Positions 17,738 through 26,705 of a DNA stretch of 64,000 nt are shown in pieces. The position numbers were made by a program, and so were the translations under genes. Source of the DNA: JANXLS01 sp037129555 (lineage in GTDB: Bacteria > Planctomycetota > SZUA-567 > H5-PLA8); contig JBAXUS010000002.1 of assembly GCA_037129555.1 (NCBI GenBank), forward strand, positions 1 through 64,000, written 5' to 3'. The notes under the pieces were generated by a model that was not told the DNA's origin, did not search any database, and saw only the letters and a program-made list of their open reading frames with translations. The first letter of the stretch is position 1. Each line of letters begins with the position of its first letter.

Positions 17738-18363
17738 AATGCCTCCTGCATTTCCGGCCAATCCCTCCGTCTGGCCTCCTGGGAAATGGCAACCGTATCG
17801 GCGACCTTATGCGCGACCGGCACTCTCAAGGAACGCATGAGCACGGATTTTTCTTCTTCCGGATCGATGGCCGGTGCGGGCGCTTTGGCGACCACGTGCT
17901 GGCTGAATTCAGCGGCCACGGGTTCCGTATCAACCGCCAGATCGCTGAGCAGCATCATCTGATTGCCCTGAGAACCAATGACCAGCATTCGGTCACACGC
18001 CTGAACGAGAATCAACTCCCGACGCGCGCCGAGCGCCAGCCGTTCGATGACTTTCATTTTGTGTGCATTTTCAGTTTGAGCACTGGACGCCTTCTTGTGT
18101 CGCCAGATCAGAAGCATGCCGATGCCCGCAGACACCAGCAAAAAACCGGCGGCTCGCAAATACGACGCATTGGTTGTGGAGTCTTGGTTAATGGAGGTGA
18201 CGCTGGTCGTGGATTCGACCGACTTTTCCGTCGCGCCATTCATCCTGAATTCATGTGTGCCGTCCGCGCTCTTGCGCAGAACGAAATCGGAGCCGTCGGC
18301 GGCGTGCGAACGGCCTGCGACCGCCGCCGCGACAAGCACGAGAATAGATGAAAATGTGCGCAT
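17734..18363 (-). CDS. fliO: Flagellar protein FliO
   Basis: A 209-residue protein with an N-terminal signal-like hydrophobic stretch (residues about 5-20), one membrane helix (about 88-103, LRAAGFLLVSAGIGMLLIW) and a cytoplasmic part carrying the FliO pattern VIERLALGARRELILVQACDRMLVIG. FliO assists FliP assembly. ATG 18363 follows GGAGAAAA; an in-frame start 30 bases upstream is less likely. It is longer than typical FliO at the C-terminus, with an Ala/Pro/Glu-rich tail. The 121 bases before it are one of the longest gaps in the operon. Confidence 0.88.
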   Translation of the reverse strand: MRTFSSILVLVAAAVAGRSHAADGSDFVLRKSADGTHEFRMNGATEKSVESTTSVTSINQDSTTNASYLRAAGFLLVSAGIGMLLIWRHKKASSAQTENAHKMKVIERLALGARRELILVQACDRMLVIGSQGNQMMLLSDLAVDTEPVAAEFSQHVVAKAPAPAIDPEEEKSVLMRSLRVPVAHKVADTVAISQEARRRDWPEMQEAL

Positions 18364-18388
18364 GGTAGTTTTCTCCGTTCCACTGAAA

Positions 18389-18404
18389 AGCAATCAATGG
18401 GCCG
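18389..18404 (-). promoter_or_regulatory. Possible weak sigma-54 promoter before fliO
   Basis: Minus-strand CGGCCCATTGATTGCT keeps GG and GC ten bases apart and ends in TTGCT, but the -24 half matches only partly. Transcription would start only about 14 bases before the fliO start codon. It sits in the 121-base fliN-fliO gap. The evidence is weak. Confidence 0.25.
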
Positions 18405-18484
18405 TGAAAATTATTTGCGCAGGATGTTTTTATCGGAAGAAACGTCCGGCCTGTTCATCTTGCGTTGAATCAGTCGGGGGCGGG

Positions 18485-19213
18485 CTAGGAAAGTGCTTGT
18501 ACACGCTGCTTGGGGTCGATGATTTCGGAAATTCGCACACCAAAGACTTCATTGACGACAACGACTTCTCCGATGGCCAGCAATTTGTCGTTCACGTAAA
18601 TATCTATCGGCTCGCCGGCACGTTTATTAAGCTCAATTACACTTCCAGGCCCCAATGTCAGCAGTTCCTGGACGAGCATGGACGTCGAGCCCAGGATAAC
18701 GCTGATGGAAATGGGGATGTCCATCACCAAATCAATATTGGACGGCTCGTTCTTGGAAGTTCCTGACGTCAATTCCGGAAGCTTGACCGGGTGAACAACC
18801 GTGGAATCATTGTCAAAGCTGGCATCTGCCTGTTCTTGAATGGCTGCCAGTTTGGGAAAGAGTTTCGCGTAGACTCCGGGCGTGTCGAAGACATCCGTAT
18901 TGTTGAACGTCAGAACATGTTCGACATCGGGCGTGCCGGGGCCGTTTGTCATCAGAATGAAATTGATCTCGAGGCCTTCGTCGCGCAGCCACTTGAGTAA
19001 TTCAAGCCCGGAACTTTTGGTCAATTGATCCTGGCACAAAATGACATCGATTGCTGCGCGCCGCACAAGCTTTTCAACTTCGTTGGCTCCATCGGCTCCC
19101 GTCACGGTATAACCACAGTTTTTCAGAACTTCGGTCAAGTCGTTCCTGCGCTGCGCATCGCCGTCGACCACGAGCGCATGAAAGGACTTGGGTTCAGAAT
19201 GCGATTTGTTCAT
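18485..19213 (-). CDS. fliN: Flagellar switch protein FliN fused to a degenerate CheY-like receiver
   Basis: A 242-residue protein. Residues about 160-240 are a FliN/SpoA domain (DIPISISVILGSTSM, LGPGSVIELNKRAGEPIDIYVNDKL, FGVRISEI), the part that forms the lower C-ring. Residues about 10-125 have a receiver fold pattern, with LVVDGD at strand 1, SSGLELLKWLR after strand 3 and an ILMTNG strand 4. Key residues are missing: the acceptor position in ILCQDQL aligns with Gln, the second acidic residue is Gly, and the conserved Lys-Pro reads TPG. It is therefore probably a pseudo-receiver that binds rather than accepts phosphate. Ordinary FliN is about 80-140 residues; Bacillus FliY is a comparable fusion but with a CheC-type phosphatase. 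Confidence 0.88.
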   Translation of the reverse strand: MNKSHSEPKSFHALVVDGDAQRRNDLTEVLKNCGYTVTGADGANEVEKLVRRAAIDVILCQDQLTKSSGLELLKWLRDEGLEINFILMTNGPGTPDVEHVLTFNNTDVFDTPGVYAKLFPKLAAIQEQADASFDNDSTVVHPVKLPELTSGTSKNEPSNIDLVMDIPISISVILGSTSMLVQELLTLGPGSVIELNKRAGEPIDIYVNDKLLAIGEVVVVNEVFGVRISEIIDPKQRVQALS

Positions 19214-19257
19214 GTTTGGGTCCGTTGAGTTAAGTGCTAAAATGGTAACACCATGCG

Positions 19258-20244
19258 CTACTTGAGCCTGTCAGAAACCCGGATGGCGAGCTTGCCATTA
19301 TGGGTCCCGAAATAGCCCTTGAATTTTGGACACCCCCCCACATCCAAATCCGCAGGTTCGTCCAGCTCTTTGTTCAACATGAAAACGTCGCCGGCTTTGA
19401 GGCTGATGATGTCTTTCATGGTCAATGTCGCGGAACCCAATCGGGCGGAGAGCTTCATTTTGACTTCGTTCAAGGCGGTCTGCATGCTGTTGCGGCTTGC
19501 GCCCAAATTCTTTTGATCGTCCGCCACCCACTGCCGGGCATTCAATTTTTCAATGATCGGATTCAACGCGCGAAACGGATAACAGAACGTTACGATTCCC
19601 GTCGATGATCCGAATTCTATTTCGAGCACCAGGGCAACCACGGGTTCTTCCTGAGACGCCACATGTACAAATTGAGTGGTAAAGTCAACGCTTTCCACCA
19701 CGAATGAAACTTTGATCAGGCGGTTCCACGCGGGTTCCAATTCCTTCAAGGCAATCGCCACGACATCATCGATAACGAATTGTTCGATTTCAGTGAAAGG
19801 CTGATTGGTATCGTAGAAACCTCCAGGGCCGCCCATGACGCGGTCGACAAATCCCGCGCCGACTTCCGGGCTGATCGCCATCAACACGCGGCCTTCCGAT
19901 GGGCGAAAGCGAATTTTCGCCAACGTACACGGATCGGGCAATGACCGGGCGAAGTCGCCATAGGAGAATTGGTTGACCGAAATGCACCGCACATGCACGG
20001 TAGCGCGCAGATAGGTGGCCAGCGAATTGGCGAAATTTCGCGCGAAGGCTTCGTGAATCATCTTCAGCGTGCGCAATTGGTCCTGCAGAAACATGACAGG
20101 ATGGCGGAAATCATATTCCTTGACGTTCATGGGTGCAGAACGCTGTTTGATATGGTGTTGCGCGACCGCCAACCCCGGGATGGGACCGCCTGACACAGCA
20201 TTCATCAGCACATCGATTTCTTCTTTTGAAAGAGAATTGGACAT
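19258..20244 (-). CDS. fliM: Flagellar motor switch protein FliM
   Basis: A 328-residue protein of normal length. It starts with the CheY-binding-type N-terminal peptide LSKEEIDVLMN, then a linker, the middle CheC-like domain (including the GGXG-type motif RVMGGPGG near 150) and a C-terminal SpoA domain (about 250-325) that pairs with FliN. FliM links torque generation to signal-dependent reversal. The retained N-terminal peptide implies that a phosphorylated CheY-like protein exists, although no CheA or CheY of the chemotaxis type is in the window. It is nine bases downstream of fliL. Confidence 0.96.
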   Translation of the reverse strand: MSNSLSKEEIDVLMNAVSGGPIPGLAVAQHHIKQRSAPMNVKEYDFRHPVMFLQDQLRTLKMIHEAFARNFANSLATYLRATVHVRCISVNQFSYGDFARSLPDPCTLAKIRFRPSEGRVLMAISPEVGAGFVDRVMGGPGGFYDTNQPFTEIEQFVIDDVVAIALKELEPAWNRLIKVSFVVESVDFTTQFVHVASQEEPVVALVLEIEFGSSTGIVTFCYPFRALNPIIEKLNARQWVADDQKNLGASRNSMQTALNEVKMKLSARLGSATLTMKDIISLKAGDVFMLNKELDEPADLDVGGCPKFKGYFGTHNGKLAIRVSDRLK

Positions 20245-20252
20245 GTACCCGC

Positions 20253-20753
20253 CTATTGGATGATGAACTCCGTGAAAAAAACACCGCTGACATAACCGCC
20301 TTCTAATAATTCATTGATGCCCGTTTGAAGTTCGCGTTTCAACTTTGTCCGTCCGGCAAGATTGTCGATTTCGGTCACTTCAAGATCACTCAGCTTATTG
20401 ACGATGAAATCGGCCAGTTCCGGTTTCATGGTGGCCAAATCCTCCCTCACTTTCTTCGAGTTCGTTTGAAAGCCGAGGGTGATTTTCAGATATCGCGTCG
20501 CTTTGCTGTTGCGAAGATTGACCACAAACGGTTTGATCGAAAAAGATTGCAAATTTATGGGCGTTTCCGGTGTGGTTTCTGAAGCGGCAGCCGGTTTGAC
20601 AATCGAATCGGCGGCGGCGGGTTTGTGAATTAAGAAAGAATAGGCGGCCAGTCCCCCGCCGCCCAACATCAGTCCGCCGAGGATAAGAAAAATGATCTTG
20701 AGAAAGGAACTTTTCTTCGGTCCGGCTGGGGTCGCATTGGGTGTGTCGCTCAT
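20253..20753 (-). CDS. fliL: Flagellar basal body-associated protein FliL
   Basis: A 166-residue protein with one N-terminal membrane helix (about 18-42), a short Ala/Pro linker and a periplasmic domain with the FliL pattern FSIKPFVVNLRN...RYLKITLGFQ. It ends in the hydrophobic peptide VFFTEFIIQ typical of the family. FliL rings surround the stator and stabilise it under load. It sits between motB and fliM. Confidence 0.94.
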   Translation of the reverse strand: MSDTPNATPAGPKKSSFLKIIFLILGGLMLGGGGLAAYSFLIHKPAAADSIVKPAAASETTPETPINLQSFSIKPFVVNLRNSKATRYLKITLGFQTNSKKVREDLATMKPELADFIVNKLSDLEVTEIDNLAGRTKLKRELQTGINELLEGGYVSGVFFTEFIIQ

Positions 20754-20829
20754 GGTGGATTGCCTCTTGGGAGTCGGAATATATTGCTTCGATATTTACT
20801 GCAAGCCTCGATCCAAACCGGGCGGGCCA

Positions 20830-21765
20830 TCAATATCTTTCCACCTTCCATTGCCGCGGACGGACGAAAATGGAGATGCGCTGATTGACGGGATCGTTGA
20901 CATTGTTGGGGTTCATCAGCCGTGTCGAAGCACACCCGGCAACTTTGGTAACCTGCCCCTTCTTCAATCCGCTTTTTTCGAGCTCCAAGCGCGTCATATT
21001 TGCCATCATCGCGCTCGCCTGCCATTTCTGGCTCGGCTCCGAGAGGTTTTCAAAAATGCTGCCGTGACCGTCGATTTCCAACACGTTCGGAAGCTCTCCA
21101 AGTGTTTTCGCCAATATGCCCAGTGTGCTCTTGAATGCATCCCTGAATGCGCCGGTTTTCGCATCCAAAAGGGGCGAGTTTCGTTGTTGGACAAATTGAA
21201 TGAGCATTCCTTCTTCATGCGTTTCGATGACCAGGTTGTCCTTGATTTTAGCGAACGACGGATCCAAGCCGAGCCGGGTCAATATTTCCTCCTGAAGTTT
21301 GAGGAACGATCGAACGTCATCGTCTTCATCCAAACGTAACGTTACTGCGCCGGGGCGCGCACCCGGCTCCGGTGCCACCTTACCGAAGCCCCCAATTGTT
21401 GACGGCGCTTCCTGCGGGTTATCTTTGGCATTGTCCTCTGGCTGTAGGAAATTATTGGGAATGTCCATACGTCCGTTTTTGTGATCCATCAGCCCACGAT
21501 TGCCCCGCAGGATGTCCTCGGGCTTGCCTTCATAATCCGTCGCATGGCGAAAATAGGAAGCGACCGCCGATTTGACGTCCTGACTTTGCGTGAGAATCCA
21601 CAGCACGAGGAATAGCGCGAACATGGCCGTCATAAAATCGGCGAAAGCCACTTTCCATGCGCCACCGTGATGCTCGTGTTTTTGCTTACGCTTTTTGTAA
21701 ATGATGATTCGTTTCGGTGCCGGTGCGGCGACTGCTTCCGAGGATGCGTCATGTTTGTCAGCCAT
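20830..21765 (-). CDS. motB: Stator protein MotB
   Basis: A 311-residue protein with a basic N-terminus (KKRKQKHEHHGGAWK), one membrane helix carrying the proton-binding Asp at residue 43 (AFADFMTAMFALF), the plug/linker region and a C-terminal OmpA-like peptidoglycan-binding domain (about 185-305). This includes IDGHGS at the position of the usual IEGHTD, plus NNVNDPVNQRISIFV. It anchors the stator to the cell wall. Pairing with motA immediately upstream is standard. The Asp-Phe-Met-Thr context is that of proton-type stators, though ion choice cannot be decided from sequence alone. Confidence 0.95.
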   Translation of the reverse strand: MADKHDASSEAVAAPAPKRIIIYKKRKQKHEHHGGAWKVAFADFMTAMFALFLVLWILTQSQDVKSAVASYFRHATDYEGKPEDILRGNRGLMDHKNGRMDIPNNFLQPEDNAKDNPQEAPSTIGGFGKVAPEPGARPGAVTLRLDEDDDVRSFLKLQEEILTRLGLDPSFAKIKDNLVIETHEEGMLIQFVQQRNSPLLDAKTGAFRDAFKSTLGILAKTLGELPNVLEIDGHGSIFENLSEPSQKWQASAMMANMTRLELEKSGLKKGQVTKVAGCASTRLMNPNNVNDPVNQRISIFVRPRQWKVERY

Positions 21766-21774
21766 GATGTGTTA

Positions 21775-22626
21775 TCAACCTCCACCTTTGCATGCTTTTT
21801 CAATCGTCGTCGCGCTGGGACGGGCGAATGAGAATATGGCTCGTCGTGCGAATTCCACGGCAACCGATGGCGAAGCGCCTGTCGCGTAGGAGGCGATCGC
21901 GGTTTTCATAACTTGGAGGTAGCGTACTTCCTCTGCTTCCTGCTGCTGAACGGCGGAGATAATCGGATTGAGAAGTCCATAGGCAAGGAATACGCCCAGG
22001 AACGTTCCGACCAGGGCGGATGCCACGTGTTGCCCTACTTCCTCCGGTCTTCCGTCGATGTGCCCCATCGTGATAATGATGCCCAGCACGGCACCGACGA
22101 TGCCGATCCCGGGCAGACCGTCGCCGACCTTTTGTAGCACACTCAGTGGCATGTGCGATTCGGTTTCGTAGGTTTCAATCGAGCTTTCCATCAGCGCGTC
22201 AATTTCTTCCGACTGCGCGCTTCCGTCCACCACCATCCGAAGTGTTTCCGTCATCAGATCGAGCGCTGTCTTGTTGTGCGACAGGCTGTGGTACTTGCTG
22301 ATGATGTCGCTCTTTAGTGGCTCGGCAATGTGCGTTTCGAGCGCCAACATGCCGCTCTTGCGTGCCAAAGCAAAGAGCCGGAATAGCGTGACGAGCAATT
22401 CTTCGAATGCCTTTTCATTGAAATGCGAGCCTTTCAAAGATCCGGTCATGCAGGACACACAACGTTTGAGGATGGTCATGGGAGCTGAAATGACCATCGC
22501 ACCAAGTGCCATTCCAAAGATGGTCACAAACTCGGCTGGCTGGACCAATGCCATCAAATTGCCGTGTGCCATGGTGTAGCCCACCACCATGCAGACGAAC
22601 ACAAGAATAATGCCTGGAATTACCAC
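21775..22626 (-). CDS. motA: Stator protein MotA
   Basis: A 283-residue protein with four membrane segments (two at the N-terminus, two after about 170) and a large cytoplasmic loop with the ETHIAEP motif of the MotA/PomA group. The later part has LPGIGIVGAVLGIIITMG, a family hallmark near helix 3. MotA and MotB form the ion-driven stator that turns the rotor. The C-terminal tail ends in Gly-rich residues. It precedes motB by nine bases. Confidence 0.95.
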   Translation of the reverse strand: MVIPGIILVFVCMVVGYTMAHGNLMALVQPAEFVTIFGMALGAMVISAPMTILKRCVSCMTGSLKGSHFNEKAFEELLVTLFRLFALARKSGMLALETHIAEPLKSDIISKYHSLSHNKTALDLMTETLRMVVDGSAQSEEIDALMESSIETYETESHMPLSVLQKVGDGLPGIGIVGAVLGIIITMGHIDGRPEEVGQHVASALVGTFLGVFLAYGLLNPIISAVQQQEAEEVRYLQVMKTAIASYATGASPSVAVEFARRAIFSFARPSATTIEKACKGGG

Positions 22627-22671
22627 GATGTTGATACTCCCTGCTGCTTGTTTACATAAAATGGAACACGT

Positions 22672-23493
22672 TTAGCGCTTCAGCCCGACGATTTCCTGAA
22701 GGATTTCGTCTTCGGTCGTAATTACTTTGGCATTGGCTTGAAGCCCGCGTTGAGCGAGAATCATGTTGGAAAATTCCTGGGTCAAATCCACATTGGATAG
22801 TTCGAGAAACCCGGAGCGGATGTGTCCGACATCATCGGAACTGCCGGGGTGGAACGTGATGTACTCTTCACCAGCTTTCGAGGTGGTGCGGTACAGGTTT
22901 TCACCGGCCTTCGACAAGCCTTGTGGGTTCTTGAAGTTTTCAAGAGTTACTTTTCCCAAAACGGCGGTGGTGCCATCCGCGAGCGAGCCCGTAATCGTGC
23001 CGGTGTGATCGATATTGAAGCCGGTTACCGTCACGCCACCGACGTTATTTGGAATCTGAAGTTCAATGAGCGGATCGCCGAGTTTTCCTGTCGGTCCCGC
23101 GCCCATCAGACGCTGACCTGTCGGGGTAGTCAGGTAGCCGTTCACATCGACGGATGTCGCACCGGCCCGCGTAAAAAGATGTTCGCTTGACAACGGGTCG
23201 TTCACGACAAAAAATCCATTGCCTTCGATCGCCATATCGGATGGGCTGCCCGTGTTCGTCAACGATCCCGGCGAGAAGTCCACGTTGACCGATGGCGCGG
23301 TGACGCCGAGTCCGATTTGAGACATGTTCGGTCCGCTGGATGACATTGTTTCCGACAACGTATCGGAAAATAGGGCCCGGCTTCCTTTGAAACCAGAGGT
23401 GTTGACGTTTGCAAGATTGTTGGCTACGACCGAAATGTATTGCTGGTTCGCCTGCATTCCGGATACGGCTGTAAAAAGTGGGTTAATGGCCAT
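22672..23493 (-). CDS. flgE: Flagellar hook protein FlgE (short form)
   Basis: A 273-residue rod/hook family protein. The N-terminal motif is ANNLANVNTSGFKGSRALFSD, and the C-terminal FSNMILAQRGLQANAKVITT is the D0 helix. It is much shorter than enteric FlgE (about 400) and lacks most of the outer hook domains, so by length it resembles FlgG. The hook assignment rests on its position directly after flgD and fliK, since separate flgF and flgG genes occur at 39.9-41.5 kb. The hook built from it should be thin. Confidence 0.85.
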   Translation of the reverse strand: MAINPLFTAVSGMQANQQYISVVANNLANVNTSGFKGSRALFSDTLSETMSSSGPNMSQIGLGVTAPSVNVDFSPGSLTNTGSPSDMAIEGNGFFVVNDPLSSEHLFTRAGATSVDVNGYLTTPTGQRLMGAGPTGKLGDPLIELQIPNNVGGVTVTGFNIDHTGTITGSLADGTTAVLGKVTLENFKNPQGLSKAGENLYRTTSKAGEEYITFHPGSSDDVGHIRSGFLELSNVDLTQEFSNMILAQRGLQANAKVITTEDEILQEIVGLKR

Positions 23494-23538
23494 CGGTTAT
23501 GTCTCCAAGAAAGAATTCTGAGTAAGTGCCACAAAACG

Positions 23539-23967
23539 CTACGAAACTTGTTGAAGCGAATCCAGTGTGATCGACGCTCCGTCTTTGAGAATGAGCGTGG
23601 GAGCAAGACCGGGATTGATGCGAACGGAATCGACCGTTCCCTGCTTCGATCCCGTCGAACTTGAATACGTGATCTGCCGCCCAACCAATCCCGCGGCGGT
23701 GCTTTGTTGCTGGGAAGAAAGCATCGATTTTAGAGTCGAACTTAAGCCTGCCATGGTGGTCTGGAGGGCACCCATGGTTTGTACAGATGTGACTTGTGCA
23801 AATTGGTTGAGGAATTCCGATGACTGCATCGGCTCCATGGGATTTTGATTGGAGATTTCCTGCGTGAACAATTTCATAAAGGTGTCACCATTTAGTGACA
23901 CCGCGTTGGCCGTCGTGGCGCTGGATGTTTGCGCCTGCATCGTGGATTTGACTGCTGAAATGGCCAT
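23539..23967 (-). CDS. flgD: Flagellar hook cap protein FlgD (minimal)
   Basis: A 142-residue protein, ATG 23967. The N-terminal region has the family signature DTFMKLFTQEISNQNPMEPM then SEFLNQFAQVTSVQ, followed by a short C-terminal part ending SITLDSLQQV. Typical FlgD has about 220 residues with an Ig-like/Tudor insertion; here that part is largely missing, giving the minimal version. FlgD caps the growing hook. A longer reading to 24021 lacks a good ribosome site. Confidence 0.92.
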   Translation of the reverse strand: MAISAVKSTMQAQTSSATTANAVSLNGDTFMKLFTQEISNQNPMEPMQSSEFLNQFAQVTSVQTMGALQTTMAGLSSTLKSMLSSQQQSTAAGLVGRQITYSSSTGSKQGTVDSVRINPGLAPTLILKDGASITLDSLQQVS

Positions 23968-24056
23968 ACTGTCCGAGTCCTTTCCTGTGGGGCTGAATTC
24001 AATTCTGGCGAGTACCCACAATTGGTGGCTACGATTGCGTCAGACTTGAAATGTCC

Positions 24057-25649
24057 TTATTCCCAAAATGCCTTTTCGTCGTCCGTTCGTTGCTCTGCTT
24101 GTTGCTCGGGTTCGAATTGAGCGGAACGTCGCCGTTGTTGTTTGTCGCCAAGTGGATTCGGCGTTCTTTCCGCCGGACCCGGGTTGAAGACGTGGACCGA
24201 TTCTGCCTGCAATTTTTGCCGTAAGTGATCTACGCAATCATTAAGCAAAGCCCTTGCCGCTGGATCGACTGCGCGAATTTGGATGCGTTGTCCCGTCCCT
24301 GCAACGGAATCAGAAGGCGGAGATATGTGAATTCGGATCGTTCCGAACTCGGCGCTTTTGATCGTTATCGATCCAGGTTGCAAGGGTTTGGGTAACGCCT
24401 CGAAGACCTGTCGAATGATCGGATGATCCTCCGCGCGATCAATGCGAGAGGTGTTGCTGTCGAATACAGCTGCCGGTGTGTTTTGATGGAGAGCCGGACC
24501 GAATGTCTGAGCCGAATCATCGGTGTTCGATGCTTCAGATTCGGAGCGGAAACCATCCGGTTGATCGACCGGATTGGGCGGCTCGATTTCAATCGGCGTT
24601 GGCAAAGTGGTCTTCGGAAGAATCAAGTCAGAATCGGAACGGAGTCGAGGAGCAACCTGGATTGATTGATTGTGTGAAAGCGTGGATTGAGAAAATAATT
24701 CATGATGCGCTGGTGTCACGAATGTTTGAATCGCCGGAGGATTGCTTAGTTGATTGGCACTGTGAGACGAATCCACCACTTGAATACGAAGCGCGTCCAT
24801 TCCCGCCTGTAACTCGGTGTCCTCGGGCGCAGGGGTGATCGCACGCGGGCTGACGTCGGAGTCTTTGGAGACTGACGTGTCCGACGTAATGGATTTCGAC
24901 GCTGATTGAATTCCCAGTTGAATCGTGTTGAACGTGAGCGGCTCCGAGTTTTCAACAGGCTGGCGTTGACCGGCTCGTGTGAACACTGTTGACGCGATGC
25001 CCGGTTGAGATGTTTGATCTGTGCCGGACGTTTTGTCCGGTCCGATGTGTCCTGTGTCATGTTCATGAGGCATGCCTTTCGTCCGGGCTTTCGATTCCCG
25101 GCTCACTGAGGTAGTTGTGGATTCGGATATGTCTGCCTGCTCGTGGACGTCGGAGACACGTTCGTCCGTTGCAGGTGTTGTTGAATTTAAAGTCGGTGTG
25201 ACGATGGGTTGAGCGGGCGTAAAAATCAGATTCGGGACAGGGACAGGAACGCCCGATTCGTCATCCGTTTCGATCAGAGATGCGGACTTTAAAAGTGACG
25301 GGGTATTTGACGTCGTCGTGTCGTCTGATTCATGAATGAGATGAGAAGATGGCGATGAATCGATTGAATTAAGAATTGCGTCTTGCGAATCGAGTGGATT
25401 CAATAAAGCAGGTGCGGGAAGAGTAGAGGTGTTGATTTTCAGAAACATCCCGTGGGTCCAATTCAATTTCGGATTGGACATGATTGGGTCGGAGGATTCA
25501 TTGAGTGCGTTGTGTTCCATGTCGATGGGAATTGAGGTTGCGACAGCGTTGGAAAAGAGCGTGTCGAACTGCAGCGCCTTGTTGTTCCCTGATTGGACCT
25601 GCTCAGTGGCTTTGGTAGATGTGCGTGGAGCAACGCCAATCGTCATCAT
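24057..25649 (-). CDS. fliK: Flagellar hook-length control protein FliK
   Basis: A 530-residue protein. The first 400 residues are low-complexity, rich in Thr, Ser, Pro and Asn, as in molecular rulers. The C-terminal part (about 405-490) is the substrate-specificity-switch domain, with PLQPGSITIKSAEFGTIRIHI and ARALLNDCVDHLRQKLQAE, which matches the Flg_hook fold that contacts FlhB. It ends with a Gln/Glu/Arg-rich tail. Its neighbours, flgD downstream and the motE-like gene upstream, agree. The N-terminal ruler is not conserved, so only the C-terminal domain supports the name. Confidence 0.87.
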   Translation of the reverse strand: MMTIGVAPRTSTKATEQVQSGNNKALQFDTLFSNAVATSIPIDMEHNALNESSDPIMSNPKLNWTHGMFLKINTSTLPAPALLNPLDSQDAILNSIDSSPSSHLIHESDDTTTSNTPSLLKSASLIETDDESGVPVPVPNLIFTPAQPIVTPTLNSTTPATDERVSDVHEQADISESTTTSVSRESKARTKGMPHEHDTGHIGPDKTSGTDQTSQPGIASTVFTRAGQRQPVENSEPLTFNTIQLGIQSASKSITSDTSVSKDSDVSPRAITPAPEDTELQAGMDALRIQVVDSSHSANQLSNPPAIQTFVTPAHHELFSQSTLSHNQSIQVAPRLRSDSDLILPKTTLPTPIEIEPPNPVDQPDGFRSESEASNTDDSAQTFGPALHQNTPAAVFDSNTSRIDRAEDHPIIRQVFEALPKPLQPGSITIKSAEFGTIRIHISPPSDSVAGTGQRIQIRAVDPAARALLNDCVDHLRQKLQAESVHVFNPGPAERTPNPLGDKQQRRRSAQFEPEQQAEQRTDDEKAFWE

Positions 25650-25651
25650 GG

Positions 25652-26257
25652 TTATTTCTCTTTCACAAGAGTGGCGGATTTGAGTTGCTTTAAGCGGCTG
25701 GTCATGCTGACGGCAAGTTTTTCGCCTTCGGTTTCGGACGTAAGTGCGCCCAAGATTCCAGCGGTCTGCTTCTCTGTCATTTTTGCGAGAATCTTGACGG
25801 CAAAATCGAGGTCAATCCCGCGCGCCAGTTTGGCCGCATCTGCAGGATCCATTTGCGCCCAGGTCTTGGCGAGCCGCTTGAGATTCACCATTTCGTTGGC
25901 GTCGATTTCGAGCACGGAAGTTTTCGCGCGCAACTCAGCGTCTTCGATTTCTTGTTTAAGCGCCAATAGGGCTTTGCGTTCCTGATCGATTTTGGCGGAT
26001 GCTTCCGCAAGCGGTCGTTCGCGATCCTGCAAGGCCGCTTTCTGTTTGGCCACTTCGGCGATCATGCGCCGCAATTCGAGATCCTTGGGGACGACAACCG
26101 GATCAGGAACCGTTTTTTTCAAAGCTTCTTTGTCTGCAGAGGGGGCGATTTTGTTGGGAAAGATTTTGGCGAAGAGATCCACGTTCCAAAATCGTGGAAC
26201 GATGCATCCGGCCAATCCCAGGATCAAACCGATGATGATTCCGATCACTATTTTCAT
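25652..26257 (-). CDS. MotE-like flagellar protein (membrane helix, coiled coil, MgtE-N-like domain)
   Basis: A 201-residue protein with an N-terminal membrane helix (about 3-20, VIGIIIGLILGLAGCI), a coiled coil (about 60-120, rich in Glu, Lys and Ala) and a C-terminal MgtE-N/FliG-like helical domain: MDPADAAKLARGIDLDFAVKILAKMTEKQTAGILGAL. This layout is that of MotE/FlbB-type proteins, which help stator or MotC folding or localisation in other bacteria. It lies between fliJ (overlap ATGA) and fliK. The name is by architecture and position, not by strong sequence identity. Confidence 0.75.
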   Translation of the reverse strand: MKIVIGIIIGLILGLAGCIVPRFWNVDLFAKIFPNKIAPSADKEALKKTVPDPVVVPKDLELRRMIAEVAKQKAALQDRERPLAEASAKIDQERKALLALKQEIEDAELRAKTSVLEIDANEMVNLKRLAKTWAQMDPADAAKLARGIDLDFAVKILAKMTEKQTAGILGALTSETEGEKLAVSMTSRLKQLKSATLVKEK

Positions 26258-26697
26258 TCCGTCCGTGCCTCCAGCAAAATTGAAAACTCGTCCAACACCA
26301 ATTGTTCTTTGCGCTGCTCTTCCACTTCGGCGCGGTGTTCGGAATTCTCGCGAGCTTTTTCGAGTGTCTTCACCTGAATCAAGGCGCGTTCCAATTCGGA
26401 TCGGGCGGCAATAACTTCCTTGCGAATTTTTTCCGCTTCATGTTGAGCAGCGGTTACAGACTGAACTTGATTCGATCGTGCGCGTTCGAAATCTGCGGCA
26501 TGCCATGCGCTCATTCCGCGGTTCGCCGCAATCGTCCAATCACAAGACAACCGCGCGCCAAATTCTTCCAATCCACGCACGACGTCTTCGGCCGCAGCCA
26601 ACTGTTGAGCCACGCCAGCCAGTTTGGCTTTGCAGGCATCCGCCTGCCGCGTTCGGACGTCGAGCAAGCGTTGGAGGCGGAATTTTATTCGTGACAT
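26254..26697 (-). CDS. fliJ: Flagellar export chaperone-type protein FliJ
   Basis: A 147-residue all-helical protein starting MSRIKFRLQRLLDVRTRQ, the FliJ N-terminal pattern, followed by long heptads of Ala, Glu, Leu and Arg typical of its antiparallel coiled coil. FliJ sits in the centre of the FliI hexamer, like the F-ATPase gamma stalk, and couples ATPase to FlhA. ATG 26697 is nine bases after the fliI stop; the longer frame to 26805 lies inside fliI and is rejected. The stop overlaps the motE-like gene. Confidence 0.88.
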   Translation of the reverse strand: MSRIKFRLQRLLDVRTRQADACKAKLAGVAQQLAAAEDVVRGLEEFGARLSCDWTIAANRGMSAWHAADFERARSNQVQSVTAAQHEAEKIRKEVIAARSELERALIQVKTLEKARENSEHRAEVEEQRKEQLVLDEFSILLEARTE

Positions 26698-26705
26698 GAG
26701 ACGCC

